64,000 bases of DNA from Lachnospiraceae bacterium (GTDB lineage: Bacteria > Bacillota > Clostridia > Lachnospirales > Lachnospiraceae), in the NCBI GenBank assembly GCA_017617545.1, contig JAFZVZ010000036.1:1-64000 (forward strand), in the 5' to 3' direction. Each line of letters opens with the position of its first letter. Position 1 is the first letter of the stretch. The translations under genes and the position numbers were made by a program. Under the pieces are notes generated by a model. The model was not told the DNA's origin, ran no database searches, and worked only from the letters and a program-made list of their open reading frames with translations. This document shows, piece after piece, positions 55,701 through 62,939 of the stretch.

Positions 55701-56284
55701 TCGTGGATATCCTTGATCGTCTTGATGAAGACATCCGGAAGAACGAAGATACCGCGGATGGTGATCGAGCATCTGCGGCTGTTGAAGAACTTCCGCAGCC
55801 ACAGCGCAACCTGGATGAACATGCCGGATCCGGTTCCGCCCGCGAGGGAGGAAACGATCATGACGCGGACCTTGTCGTCGTCGCTCGTGCCGAACAGCTC
55901 CACAATGTATTTCTGGAGTTCATCGATGGTCTTATCCGCGATGCAGTCCATGAGAGCCAGTCTCGACTTCGGTCTCATCTGGGACGCACCGTCCTTCATG
56001 CTCTCCATCAGCAGAGACGGTGACTCCGGCATCCAATCCTTGACGCCCTTCGCCGCATACATGCGGATATAATCCTTGATCGTACGGTTCTTGCTGGTCG
56101 CGATCACCGGCACACCGACCTTCGTATTGAGCAGCCGTTTGTTGTCGTTGGAGTCGGTATCGAGCACCGCGCAGCAAATCTCTCCGTTGTTAAATCCGAT
56201 CTTGTTCCTTGTCAGTTCGTCAGCCACGCTGTTCACGATACGGCTGCCCGTACCTCCAAGTCCTAACAATAGTGTACGTGCCAT
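52721..56284 (-). CDS. Tubulin/FtsZ-superfamily protein (Tub_2-like)
   Basis: A 1187-residue protein. It opens with LLLGLGGTGSRIVNSVADEL and CCAVLDTDSND, as in tubulin-like GTP-binding domains, and carries the tubulin signature as SLAGGTGSGMF (residues about 146-156). This corresponds to the bacterial tubulin-like (Tub_2/FtsZl) families, which are much longer than FtsZ and have been proposed to act in membrane remodelling. The remaining 800 residues are helical with charged segments (about 780-880) and no membrane helix. GTP binding and polymerisation are inferred. The ATG at 56284 lies 6 bases after AAAGGAGG; an in-frame ATG two codons earlier is directly on the site. The gene starts 20 bases after the VWA gene. 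Confidence 0.85.
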   Translation of the reverse strand: MARTLLLGLGGTGSRIVNSVADELTRNKIGFNNGEICCAVLDTDSNDNKRLLNTKVGVPVIATSKNRTIKDYIRMYAAKGVKDWMPESPSLLMESMKDGASQMRPKSRLALMDCIADKTIDELQKYIVELFGTSDDDKVRVMIVSSLAGGTGSGMFIQVALWLRKFFNSRRCSITIRGIFVLPDVFIKTIKDIHDDDTEKQSLYANAYGAIRELNAITKIKTKEGFKLSRPLVIDDLFNSEKNQPDGLPVYNYAFFVDDIAEGGGELKSLGDYEQVIARLVYMQLFAPMHDDMYSEEDNLFKRFQKSEEPVFGACGTAKAVYPFDDVLEYCVLRATQESISVGWRRIDEEIQEKQRREEEKVRNGMVSIRRIDPRAEYMRLFEDKAAKTGNEIGSDRLFVNIALDVKNEVRRKQEDGTYEPEYTDKVEDFVEELNELVVRAVDSDERGSVSSLRLPKTWVNQESDDAGTLQRTVQTKAKNVTRYLTDFKNAVDEIAEGVVDALCPTNIGDINQENSSSVYGFFTKKDNAERTYFVHPIAIRYLLYKLNDALEEIKNQTDLESSYSSAEKGYGNGKKKISFDNPKTREVEKDAIAYLKSKGRFQSQAKFLAEFRNLYYQHNSGQVELCRAYAIDALKYYTAVKLSERISTLTEVVETFFRNLVKVSNTVRDELFDNIQKNAEANQKIIYVCASEKEKEARYKSLQLDTVSSNKYINAIIAKAIYSRFCVEENSEAANNAKYKDESIERVFFKEVTKAYGERIKKKNNSDIDLNIYAAVCASSDFAYEEERSRKAQLDDEEDDSAARLSEGGLDEEEVTEQAQRHRRHVQAMMDLTKELRAMSAPFLITDDECPEDPDEHLTDSDDDGDDSLIFTPIKKRKTFWGFNPVVVRECPELASILGVDVSKQQKDAYRKSELDCYRAVYGVQAGYVPKFNELAGGEYFRNYNDVVRSMVSETAKGNESELIYTPHLDKTWHLFLPYITPEKQIREDSKFFRLFWLAIAYQMISVNAEGKYQIARKKTTATGSYLSQEVILNNGKPIPVASIIDLIAALRIDGSFMVEAERLEKKFEEESQLSTYQGTEFFSGTTNTRGGKGKVEKIGGVGSNNDSNAVTIIARYFALPKHSEEVCVMMIQSLERLCRELVASNYETVSEDDKIQGKALELCRTIYENSTSRTKKNIDLIQHWF

Positions 56285-56304
56285 CTTCATCCTCCTTTGA
56301 TGAT

Positions 56305-58932
56305 TTATTGCAATGTAGAATAACAAAATGCGTTAGCGCTCTCAATCACTTCCCGCTTGCCGGGACCGGAACGTTCGTAATCGATCTCAGCGCTGCTGAA
56401 GTAGTACACCGTATCATCCTGCGATACATGTCTGTCCTGCTCATCCATGACGCGCGACGGCGAGATTTCGTAAATGATCAGCTCTCCGTTGCCCTCGCTG
56501 CAGTACTCGACCACTTCCTTGGGTGACCGGATGACCAGTCCCCTCGCCTTCGGCCGGATCGCGTCCGAGTACCACGGGAACTGCTCGTTACAGATGATCG
56601 TATTCCCCCGTCCCGCAGTGACATTGATCCCGCCGACCGACACGGTCAATTCCTTGAACGGGTTCCACAGGTTCGAGAACTTATTGTATTTTCTGAGCGG
56701 GAACTCCGCCAGCTCCAGGCTGTGCGAGCCTCCGCCGCCTCTGTTCCGTGTGATCGAACCGACATACAGCACGCCGTTCGGCGCAAATCTTGCCTTCGTA
56801 AAATACCTTACGATATATGCGATGATCGATGCCAGCAGAAGAAGCTCCAGCAGAAGCGGCGCGTATACATTCCACATGACATACCTGGAATCCTCGCCGA
56901 CAATATCGATCTTCGCTTTGCCCGTGCCGTACTGGTGGCGAAGCGTCACTTCAATGTCCTTGCCGGACAATCCGAAGTAGTAGGCCCAGTTAGTCCACCA
57001 GTTGCCGAACGTCAGCTCATGCTTTTCCTCGCTGTACGGCGTGACCGTGATCGTTCCGTCGTCGCTGACCTCGACCTTGGTCTTCAGCTTCTCGTGCTCC
57101 TTGTTCAGCATGATGTCGATCTGCTGCTCCACATCGGCTTTGCCGAGCCGGACACCGTCCTTGGTGATGTAAAATGAAACCGACTTCGAATTCTCAAACA
57201 GTTCCGTCTTTTTGACCGAACCGTCGGCGTCGACGGCAAACACCTGATAATCGGCAAGCAGTACGGTATAGCTTTCGCGTGCCGAGGTTCCGCCGAGGAT
57301 CGTGCATGTTACATCCACCGTATAGCTTCCCGCGCTCATATCCTGCGTGGATGCCGAATTCGGTGTAAAGATGATCCTTCCGTCATCGGAATATGTGACG
57401 TTGCCTCCGTTCCCCTGCGGGGACACATCGATCTTGGGATCTAACGCCTTAACCTCTGCCGGATCGGTGATCGCCGTTCCGTCGGCGTATACCGTGAAAC
57501 TGATCGCCAGATCTTTATTCGATGCTATGTCGTCATACTTAACACTTTTTGTATCACTCTCGAACGCCGACGAGATCGTATAAACAACCCGCGGCGCATA
57601 TTCCTTGGGTGTAAACCGTACGAATCTTTGGATCGGGCTGAACCCTTCGATGATCACGGCCGCCGAAAGTTCCGTGGGTACCTGCTTTAACACGTAGTCG
57701 GACAGTGTCATCTCCTGTCCTGTGCTCTTCTTGACCTCCGTGCCGTTCTCAAGCACGGTTATCTCAAAACTTGTTCCTGCCGGCAGAAGCGAAGGGTCGA
57801 TCTCCTTGTTCGTGCCCATTTCGTATATCTTGCAGGATACCGAAACCTTGTCATTTTCCTGAGCGTCATCCAGCTCGCTGTTGTCGACGATCTCCTTACC
57901 GTTCAGGGTGATTGTCATCCGGGTTTCAAGGGCCGGCTCAAAGAGAACTACGACATCGTTAATGTCCACTTCCTTGTCAAACACGATATTGTACGTTCCC
58001 GAACCGATGACCGTCTGCGAATCTCCGAGCAGATATGAGCTGCCCTGAAGGTTCGGATGGTTTGGATAATTGATCAAAGCCTGCCGGCTGATCGGTATTA
58101 TCGAGTCCTGTCCGTGAGTTGCCTTGACGATCCTGACGTCGCTGCCCTGAACGAATGCCGCGATATTGAGCAGCGGGATCGCCGAGGAAACCTGAAGTGT
58201 ATTGCTGTCAAGTATCGTAATGCTGCTCCGGTCAAGTCTGGTCCGTCCGGATACTCTGTCCGCCAGCCCGTTCATCGCGTCGATGATCTCCGCCGTGTTG
58301 TTCGCGTAATATGTGTATATTCCTTTGCTTTGATCCTCATCCGGCGCGAGGGCTCCTGCGATACTCAGGTAAGTAACCTTCGGCGTGGTGCCATTCGGCA
58401 TCACGGTTTTGGTATACTCATCCAGATGATTGTTCAAAAACTTTCTGTCTTTGTCATCGATAACTCCGTCGGTCGCGCATTCGTCAAACGCGCCGTCGGT
58501 AATGACAACCAGCCAGTATTGTGTGTTCGGATTGGCATCCGGCACCTGTTTCAGTTTATCAAATGCCAGTTCAACAGCAGTGTACGGGGTGGATCCGTCA
58601 TCCTTGATCGCGCGGATCGAGTCTACAGACGCCTGTATCCCGACCGCCGACAGGTCGACCTTCTCCGGCGTGTACTCCGAAATGCTCTGCGAGCGATGCA
58701 TGTATGTGACATACAGCTGGTCCTCGCTGTTGAGCATGCCGCAGAACATCTGCATCGCATAGTTCGCGTTCGCCCATCTGTCCTGGCTCTTCATGCTTCC
58801 CGAATCGTCATATACAACCGAAACGATCTTCCGGATGTACATTGACTCGGCCGTCGCCACTTCCGTCCTGTCAAAAACGAGCAAACTGCAAAGCAGCGTT
58901 AGCATCACTGTTATCGCTGTCTTTCTCCGCAT
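56305..58932 (-). CDS. Secreted VWA-domain protein with one membrane helix and cytoplasmic tail
   Basis: An 875-residue protein, the first gene of the tubulin-like operon. Signal peptide at about 1-28, then a von Willebrand A domain with the MIDAS motif DDSGSMK (residues 42-48) and a later VVITDGAFDE. Beta-rich, Ig-like extracellular repeats cover about 250-680. A transmembrane helix lies at about 690-711 (LLLELLLLASIIAYIV), followed by a cytoplasmic domain of about 160 residues. It probably binds a ligand outside and passes the state to the cytoplasmic tubulin-like and coiled-coil partners. The ATG at 58932 follows GGAGGAGG at good spacing; a TTG two codons earlier is less likely. Confidence 0.85.
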   Translation of the reverse strand: MRRKTAITVMLTLLCSLLVFDRTEVATAESMYIRKIVSVVYDDSGSMKSQDRWANANYAMQMFCGMLNSEDQLYVTYMHRSQSISEYTPEKVDLSAVGIQASVDSIRAIKDDGSTPYTAVELAFDKLKQVPDANPNTQYWLVVITDGAFDECATDGVIDDKDRKFLNNHLDEYTKTVMPNGTTPKVTYLSIAGALAPDEDQSKGIYTYYANNTAEIIDAMNGLADRVSGRTRLDRSSITILDSNTLQVSSAIPLLNIAAFVQGSDVRIVKATHGQDSIIPISRQALINYPNHPNLQGSSYLLGDSQTVIGSGTYNIVFDKEVDINDVVVLFEPALETRMTITLNGKEIVDNSELDDAQENDKVSVSCKIYEMGTNKEIDPSLLPAGTSFEITVLENGTEVKKSTGQEMTLSDYVLKQVPTELSAAVIIEGFSPIQRFVRFTPKEYAPRVVYTISSAFESDTKSVKYDDIASNKDLAISFTVYADGTAITDPAEVKALDPKIDVSPQGNGGNVTYSDDGRIIFTPNSASTQDMSAGSYTVDVTCTILGGTSARESYTVLLADYQVFAVDADGSVKKTELFENSKSVSFYITKDGVRLGKADVEQQIDIMLNKEHEKLKTKVEVSDDGTITVTPYSEEKHELTFGNWWTNWAYYFGLSGKDIEVTLRHQYGTGKAKIDIVGEDSRYVMWNVYAPLLLELLLLASIIAYIVRYFTKARFAPNGVLYVGSITRNRGGGGSHSLELAEFPLRKYNKFSNLWNPFKELTVSVGGINVTAGRGNTIICNEQFPWYSDAIRPKARGLVIRSPKEVVEYCSEGNGELIIYEISPSRVMDEQDRHVSQDDTVYYFSSAEIDYERSGPGKREVIESANAFCYSTLQ

Positions 58933-58946
58933 AGACAACCTCCTCC

Positions 58947-58971
58947 CCCGGCAGGCTTATTGCAGGCCGGG
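58947..58971 (-). other. Hairpin next to the ribosome site of the VWA gene
   Basis: CCCGGC and GCCGGG arms enclose a 13-base loop directly upstream of the GGAGGAGG site. It could influence translation of the first gene of the operon. Confidence 0.4.
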
Positions 58972-59029
58972 AAGCCTCTTTCCCCCGTGCATCGGTATCG
59001 GTTTTCACAAAACCGAAAGAGTACATCAT

Positions 59030-59059
59030 ATTATACCATATACAGCCGCTTACAAACAA
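59030..59059 (-). promoter_or_regulatory. Proximal promoter of the tubulin-like operon
   Basis: TTGTTT and a consensus TATAAT are 18 bases apart on the minus strand, about 95 bases before the VWA gene start. Confidence 0.65.
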
Positions 59060-59103
59060 GTTTTTCGTCCGCAACTTTCCCGCTGTTTTTTCGCTTGCCG
59101 CAT

Positions 59104-59132
59104 ACTATACCACACTTCCTGCGTAATGTCAA
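59104..59132 (-). promoter_or_regulatory. Distal promoter of the tubulin-like operon
   Basis: TTGACA and TATAGT are 17 bases apart on the minus strand, in an AT-rich stretch. With the proximal promoter this gives tandem starts 74 bases apart, which suggests the operon is actively transcribed. Confidence 0.7.
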
Positions 59133-59184
59133 TATTATTTACATATGAAAGTAATTAATATTTACTATTAGTATTCCAACGCAC

Positions 59185-59223
59185 AAAAAAGGCACGCGAA
59201 ACCTCGGTTTGGCATGCCTTTAT
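59185..59223 (-). terminator. Terminator after the Na/Pi cotransporter gene
   Basis: Stem AAAGGCA/TGCCTTT with an inner AAACC/GGTTT stem, followed on the minus strand by a T-run (about 59185-59190). It separates the cotransporter from the tubulin-like operon promoters. Confidence 0.8.
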
Positions 59224-59286
59224 TTTCCAAAAAATGTTCTGCAATTAATCTGTGAAACGCTCCGCCGCCCACTCGGCGCACCCGGC

Positions 59287-61098
59287 TCACTCCAACGAAT
59301 ACTTCTTATCGAACGTGTCGTAGATCTGGTTGAATTCCATATTGCCGAACTTGATACCGCTTAAGTATTCGTGCGTGTCAAATCCGCCTCGCTCAACCTC
59401 GATGACCGCCACGGCGATGTTGCTGCAGTGGTCGGAGATACGCTCGTAGTTGTTGAGGATGTCGGAGAGGATAAAGCCCATCTCGATCGAGCAGCCGCCG
59501 CGCTGCAGGCGCGTGATGTGGTTGGTCTTGATCGTGCCGGTGAGCTTGTCGATCACCTGCTCGAGCGGTTCGACGCGGAACGCGTGCTCGAGGTCGTCCT
59601 TGGTGTAGCACTCGGTCGTCATGGCGAGGATCTCGTCGATGGCGTTCGTGAGAACGCGGAGCTCCTTGGTCGCCTCTGCGGTGAAGCTCAGGCGCTTCTC
59701 ACGGATCTCCTCGGCCGCCTTGTAGAGGTTGACCGCGTGGTCGCCGAGACGCTCGAAGTCGCCGATGGTGTGCAGCATTTTCGAAATAACGCGTCCGTCG
59801 TGGTCGGAGACGGTCTTCGAGGAAAGGTTCACGAGGTAGCTGCCGAGCTTGTCCTCGTACATGTCGAGCTCATTTTCCACGCGAAGCACCTCGGCCACGC
59901 GCTCATCCGTGTAATTGTCGAACAGGCTCATCGCGTCGTAGAGGTTCTGGCACGCGAGCTCGGCCATTTTCTTCGTCAGGTTGTTACACTCGGCAACGGC
60001 CACGGACGGGGAACGAAGGACACGGACATCGAGGAAGCTGAGGTTCTGCTGCATCTCCGACTCTTCCTTCGGCTGCTTGATGATGCGCTCGGTCAGGCGG
60101 GTAAGGCCTTTGGAAAATGGCAGGAGCACGATCGTTGTCAGAATGTTAAACGCAGTATGCACGATCGCGATGCCGACGCTGCCGATCGAGTTTGACAGGA
60201 ATGCCGGCGGGTTGATCGCCTGGAGCAGGCAGAACACAGTCAGCCAGATCGCCGTTCCGAGGATCTTGATCATCACGTGCACGGTCGCAACGCGCTTTGC
60301 CTTGTAGTTCGTACCGATGCAGGAGATCAGGGACGTCGCGCAGGTACCGATGTTCAGACCCATAATGATCGGAATGGCCATCGCGAAGGTGAGGATGCCG
60401 CCCTCGGAGATAGCGATCAAAATACCGATGGTCGCCGCGGACGACTGGATCACGGCCGTGATCAGAAGGCCCATCAGCACACCGAAGATCGGGTTGTTAA
60501 ACTTGGTCATCAGCTCGCGGAACTCGGGGACGTCGCGCAGCGGGCTCACCGCCTCCGACATCATGCTCATACCCTTCATCAGGATGGCAAATCCGACAAA
60601 CACGGTTCCGATGCTCTTGTACCGGTCCTTCTTGGAAAACATGATAAAACCGATACCGATGAGCGCCAGGAACGGCGAGAAAAATTCAGGTTTCAGAAGC
60701 GTCAGCCACCAGGTACCCGACGAGATCGAGCCGAGCGTCAGCAGCCATCCGGTAAATGTCGTTCCGATGTTCGCGCCGAAGATGACGGCGAGCGTCTGTC
60801 CGAACTGCATGATACCGGAGTTTACGAGACCGACCAGCATGACGGTCGTCGCCGAGGACGACTGCATCGCGATCGTAATGCCCGCGCCGAGCGCGATGCT
60901 CACGATCGGATTTGCGGACGTCTGCTTGAGCATTCGCTCCAGCCGGCCGCCGGCCATTTTCTCAAGAGCCTGTGACATGACCCTCATGCCGAACATAAAA
61001 AAAACAAGACCACCAACGAGCTCGGCGATGTTCATCATACTCATCCTGTTGCCCGCGGCAGTCGTAGCCAATACACTCATCATACGCGCTGTAATCAT
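59287..61098 (-). CDS. Na/Pi cotransporter family protein with PhoU-like domain
   Basis: A 603-residue membrane protein. The Na/Pi cotransporter repeats carry QSSSATTVMLVGLVNSG and QSSAATIGILIAIS, each part of the inverted repeat forming the translocation path, with GANIGTTFTGWL and GLNIGTCATSLI. A C-terminal PhoU-like helical domain (about 350-570) is fused. It probably imports phosphate with sodium. GGGAG lies 7 bases before the ATG. The four-repeat Pho box upstream indicates induction under phosphate limitation. Confidence 0.93.
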   Translation of the reverse strand: MITARMMSVLATTAAGNRMSMMNIAELVGGLVFFMFGMRVMSQALEKMAGGRLERMLKQTSANPIVSIALGAGITIAMQSSSATTVMLVGLVNSGIMQFGQTLAVIFGANIGTTFTGWLLTLGSISSGTWWLTLLKPEFFSPFLALIGIGFIMFSKKDRYKSIGTVFVGFAILMKGMSMMSEAVSPLRDVPEFRELMTKFNNPIFGVLMGLLITAVIQSSAATIGILIAISEGGILTFAMAIPIIMGLNIGTCATSLISCIGTNYKAKRVATVHVMIKILGTAIWLTVFCLLQAINPPAFLSNSIGSVGIAIVHTAFNILTTIVLLPFSKGLTRLTERIIKQPKEESEMQQNLSFLDVRVLRSPSVAVAECNNLTKKMAELACQNLYDAMSLFDNYTDERVAEVLRVENELDMYEDKLGSYLVNLSSKTVSDHDGRVISKMLHTIGDFERLGDHAVNLYKAAEEIREKRLSFTAEATKELRVLTNAIDEILAMTTECYTKDDLEHAFRVEPLEQVIDKLTGTIKTNHITRLQRGGCSIEMGFILSDILNNYERISDHCSNIAVAVIEVERGGFDTHEYLSGIKFGNMEFNQIYDTFDKKYSLE

Positions 61099-61246
61099 TG
61101 TTCATCTCCCTGCTTCCGGCGAATGAAGGAAGGCTTGTAAAAGCCGTGCAATACATGTCTTCGGGCCGCGCCCAAGGCTTGCGATAGTGCCGGAATGCTC
61201 TCCGCTTGTTCACTGCGGTTGTCTTTTATCCTTAATCTACACCCGC

Positions 61247-61301
61247 AGTGTATCAGGGAAACGTGAAGAGACCGTTATCGTTGTGTTAAATCCATGTTAA
61301 A
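61247..61301 (-). promoter_or_regulatory. Pho box and promoter of the Na/Pi cotransporter gene
   Basis: On the minus strand four 7-base repeats, TTTAACA, TTTAACA, GATAACG and CTTCACG, start exactly 11 bases apart (61301, 61290, 61279, 61268). A -10-like TACACT follows at 61247-61252. Spacing and sequence match PhoP-type direct repeats (TTMACA with 11-base period), and the downstream gene is a phosphate transporter. Confidence 0.75.
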
Positions 61302-61318
61302 ACATGCGGGGAGCAGAA

Positions 61319-62695
61319 TCACTCCCCGCGCTGGCGCACTATTGTCGGCATTTCCGTCGGATCATCCATATAAAACTTTTTGTTTTCCTCAAGCTGTTCC
61401 TTTGAGATTTGGATTTCCTTGTATTGGTATGTCGTACAGACACCCTCGTTCGAGCCGCTCCACTCGCGGATCAGATTTCCGTGCTGATCATACTCGTAAT
61501 ACCATCCGTCACTCTCGTCCGCCGACCCTGTATAAATCAGCCTTCCCTCCTGATCATACCGGTATATCGTCTCCGTAAAATTCTCACCGTCTTTGGATGT
61601 CTTGTTCTTCAGGATGTGTCCGTTCTCATCATAGGTGTTGCGGACGATCCAATAAACCTTGCCTTTCGAATCGACACACTCTTCCCAAACAGTCTGTCCG
61701 TCCCGGTCATATTCCCCGGTGGACACGGCACCGCTATTGTACACACGTTTTTCCGTATACCCTCCGTTGTCGGTATACTCGTAGGTTGTCAGGCATTCAA
61801 CGAAGGGTTCGTCCGCAGACCAGTAGTCGTACTCCGCCACTTCGATCAACCTGTCGTCCGGATCGTATCGCCAGGAAAGTTTCGGGAGATCTCTCCAGGT
61901 ACCGTCCTCCCGGCTTTTCGAATATCTGGTATAATCCGTCTGACGCCGCGCTCCGTCGTCATCATACTCGATCTCGCAGGTCAGCTCCCATTCGCCGTCA
62001 TTCAACACGTATCGCTTCCGAACTCTCCCCTCTTCGTCGCACTCACTTTTAATATTCGCAGACGGTGTCCACTCATCATTTTCCGGCTCCCATATTTCGT
62101 AGGAGATCTCATAGCCGTTCCTGTCAAGTTGATTTCTGTACTTGCGCTTCACACTGCCTTCTTCATCGTAGTCTGTCCAACCGGTCTCATGTCGTTTTTC
62201 ATCATAATACGTGCATCTCGAATACGATTGCGAATCCTCCTGCCAGTACTCCGCGTGGCTGCGGATCTTACCCGACGGATAATACTCGTACCTGTCTTTC
62301 TCAACCTCCGTGATGTCTTCGGTTTTGGTCGAATAATACGAATAATAACTGAGCGTCATCCGCGTAACCGGCAGATCCCCATCGTAATAGTATTCCAGAT
62401 CATATGACCTGTAAAGCTTGCCCTCCGGATAATACGACATGTTCGTCAGTCTTCCCTTCGAATCGTACCGATATTCCCATACGTCCGTATCGTATTCCTC
62501 CTGATCTTTGCCCAAGTAGGAATATGACTTACTTGTTCTCTGCACCGACTTCAGTACCCAGATGGCCTCATCCCCATCCCCGCTCTTCTTCGAGCCGTGA
62601 AGCAAAACAGCGATCAGCACTCCCCAGACCGCGAGCATCAGCACGCACGCCCCGATGAGCACCAACCGCATCTTCTTTGACCGTGTATTCCCCAT
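61319..62695 (-). CDS. Membrane-anchored YD-repeat-like protein
   Basis: A 458-residue protein with a short cytoplasmic N-terminus, one membrane helix (about 10-34) and an extracellular domain made of repeated YD/RHS-type units (WEYRYDSKGRLTN, YDEEGSVKRKYRN, YDQEGRLIYTG, YDQHGNLIRE). YD repeats form beta-shells that bind carbohydrate or encapsulate toxin domains, but no toxin tip or core motif follows here, so a cell-surface binding role is more likely. The ATG at 62695 follows GGGGGGAG. Its stop codon lies 18 bases before the Pho box of the next gene. Confidence 0.75.
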   Translation of the reverse strand: MGNTRSKKMRLVLIGACVLMLAVWGVLIAVLLHGSKKSGDGDEAIWVLKSVQRTSKSYSYLGKDQEEYDTDVWEYRYDSKGRLTNMSYYPEGKLYRSYDLEYYYDGDLPVTRMTLSYYSYYSTKTEDITEVEKDRYEYYPSGKIRSHAEYWQEDSQSYSRCTYYDEKRHETGWTDYDEEGSVKRKYRNQLDRNGYEISYEIWEPENDEWTPSANIKSECDEEGRVRKRYVLNDGEWELTCEIEYDDDGARRQTDYTRYSKSREDGTWRDLPKLSWRYDPDDRLIEVAEYDYWSADEPFVECLTTYEYTDNGGYTEKRVYNSGAVSTGEYDRDGQTVWEECVDSKGKVYWIVRNTYDENGHILKNKTSKDGENFTETIYRYDQEGRLIYTGSADESDGWYYEYDQHGNLIREWSGSNEGVCTTYQYKEIQISKEQLEENKKFYMDDPTEMPTIVRQRGE

Positions 62696-62845
62696 GTATT
62701 CTCCCCCCACAGAAGCTTACCTTCCTGTAATTGTACCACATCCGGACATGTGCCACAATCCTTTGTTTCTCATGCTTTCGCGGAAAATGAGCCCGCTCCC
62801 CGCGAGGAACTCATTTCATCCCACGGAAACGCGACGCTCCCACGC

Positions 62846-62892
62846 AAGAAAGCCGCACCTGCAACCGTTCGGTCGCAAATGCGGCTTTTCTA
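62846..62892 (-). terminator. Terminator after the CytX-like permease gene
   Basis: A stem AAAGCCGCA (62849-62857) with TGCGGCTTT (62880-62888) closes a hairpin, with T-rich sequence (TTTCTT) following on the minus strand. Confidence 0.7.
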
Positions 62893-62939
62893 TGGTTCGG
62901 AAAATGTCGCTGCCGTTGCGGCGGCCATTTTCCGCAATA

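Noticed and set aside
53360..56023. 887-codon open frame on the plus strand
   Set aside because: Antisense to the tubulin-like gene; the same shadow effect.
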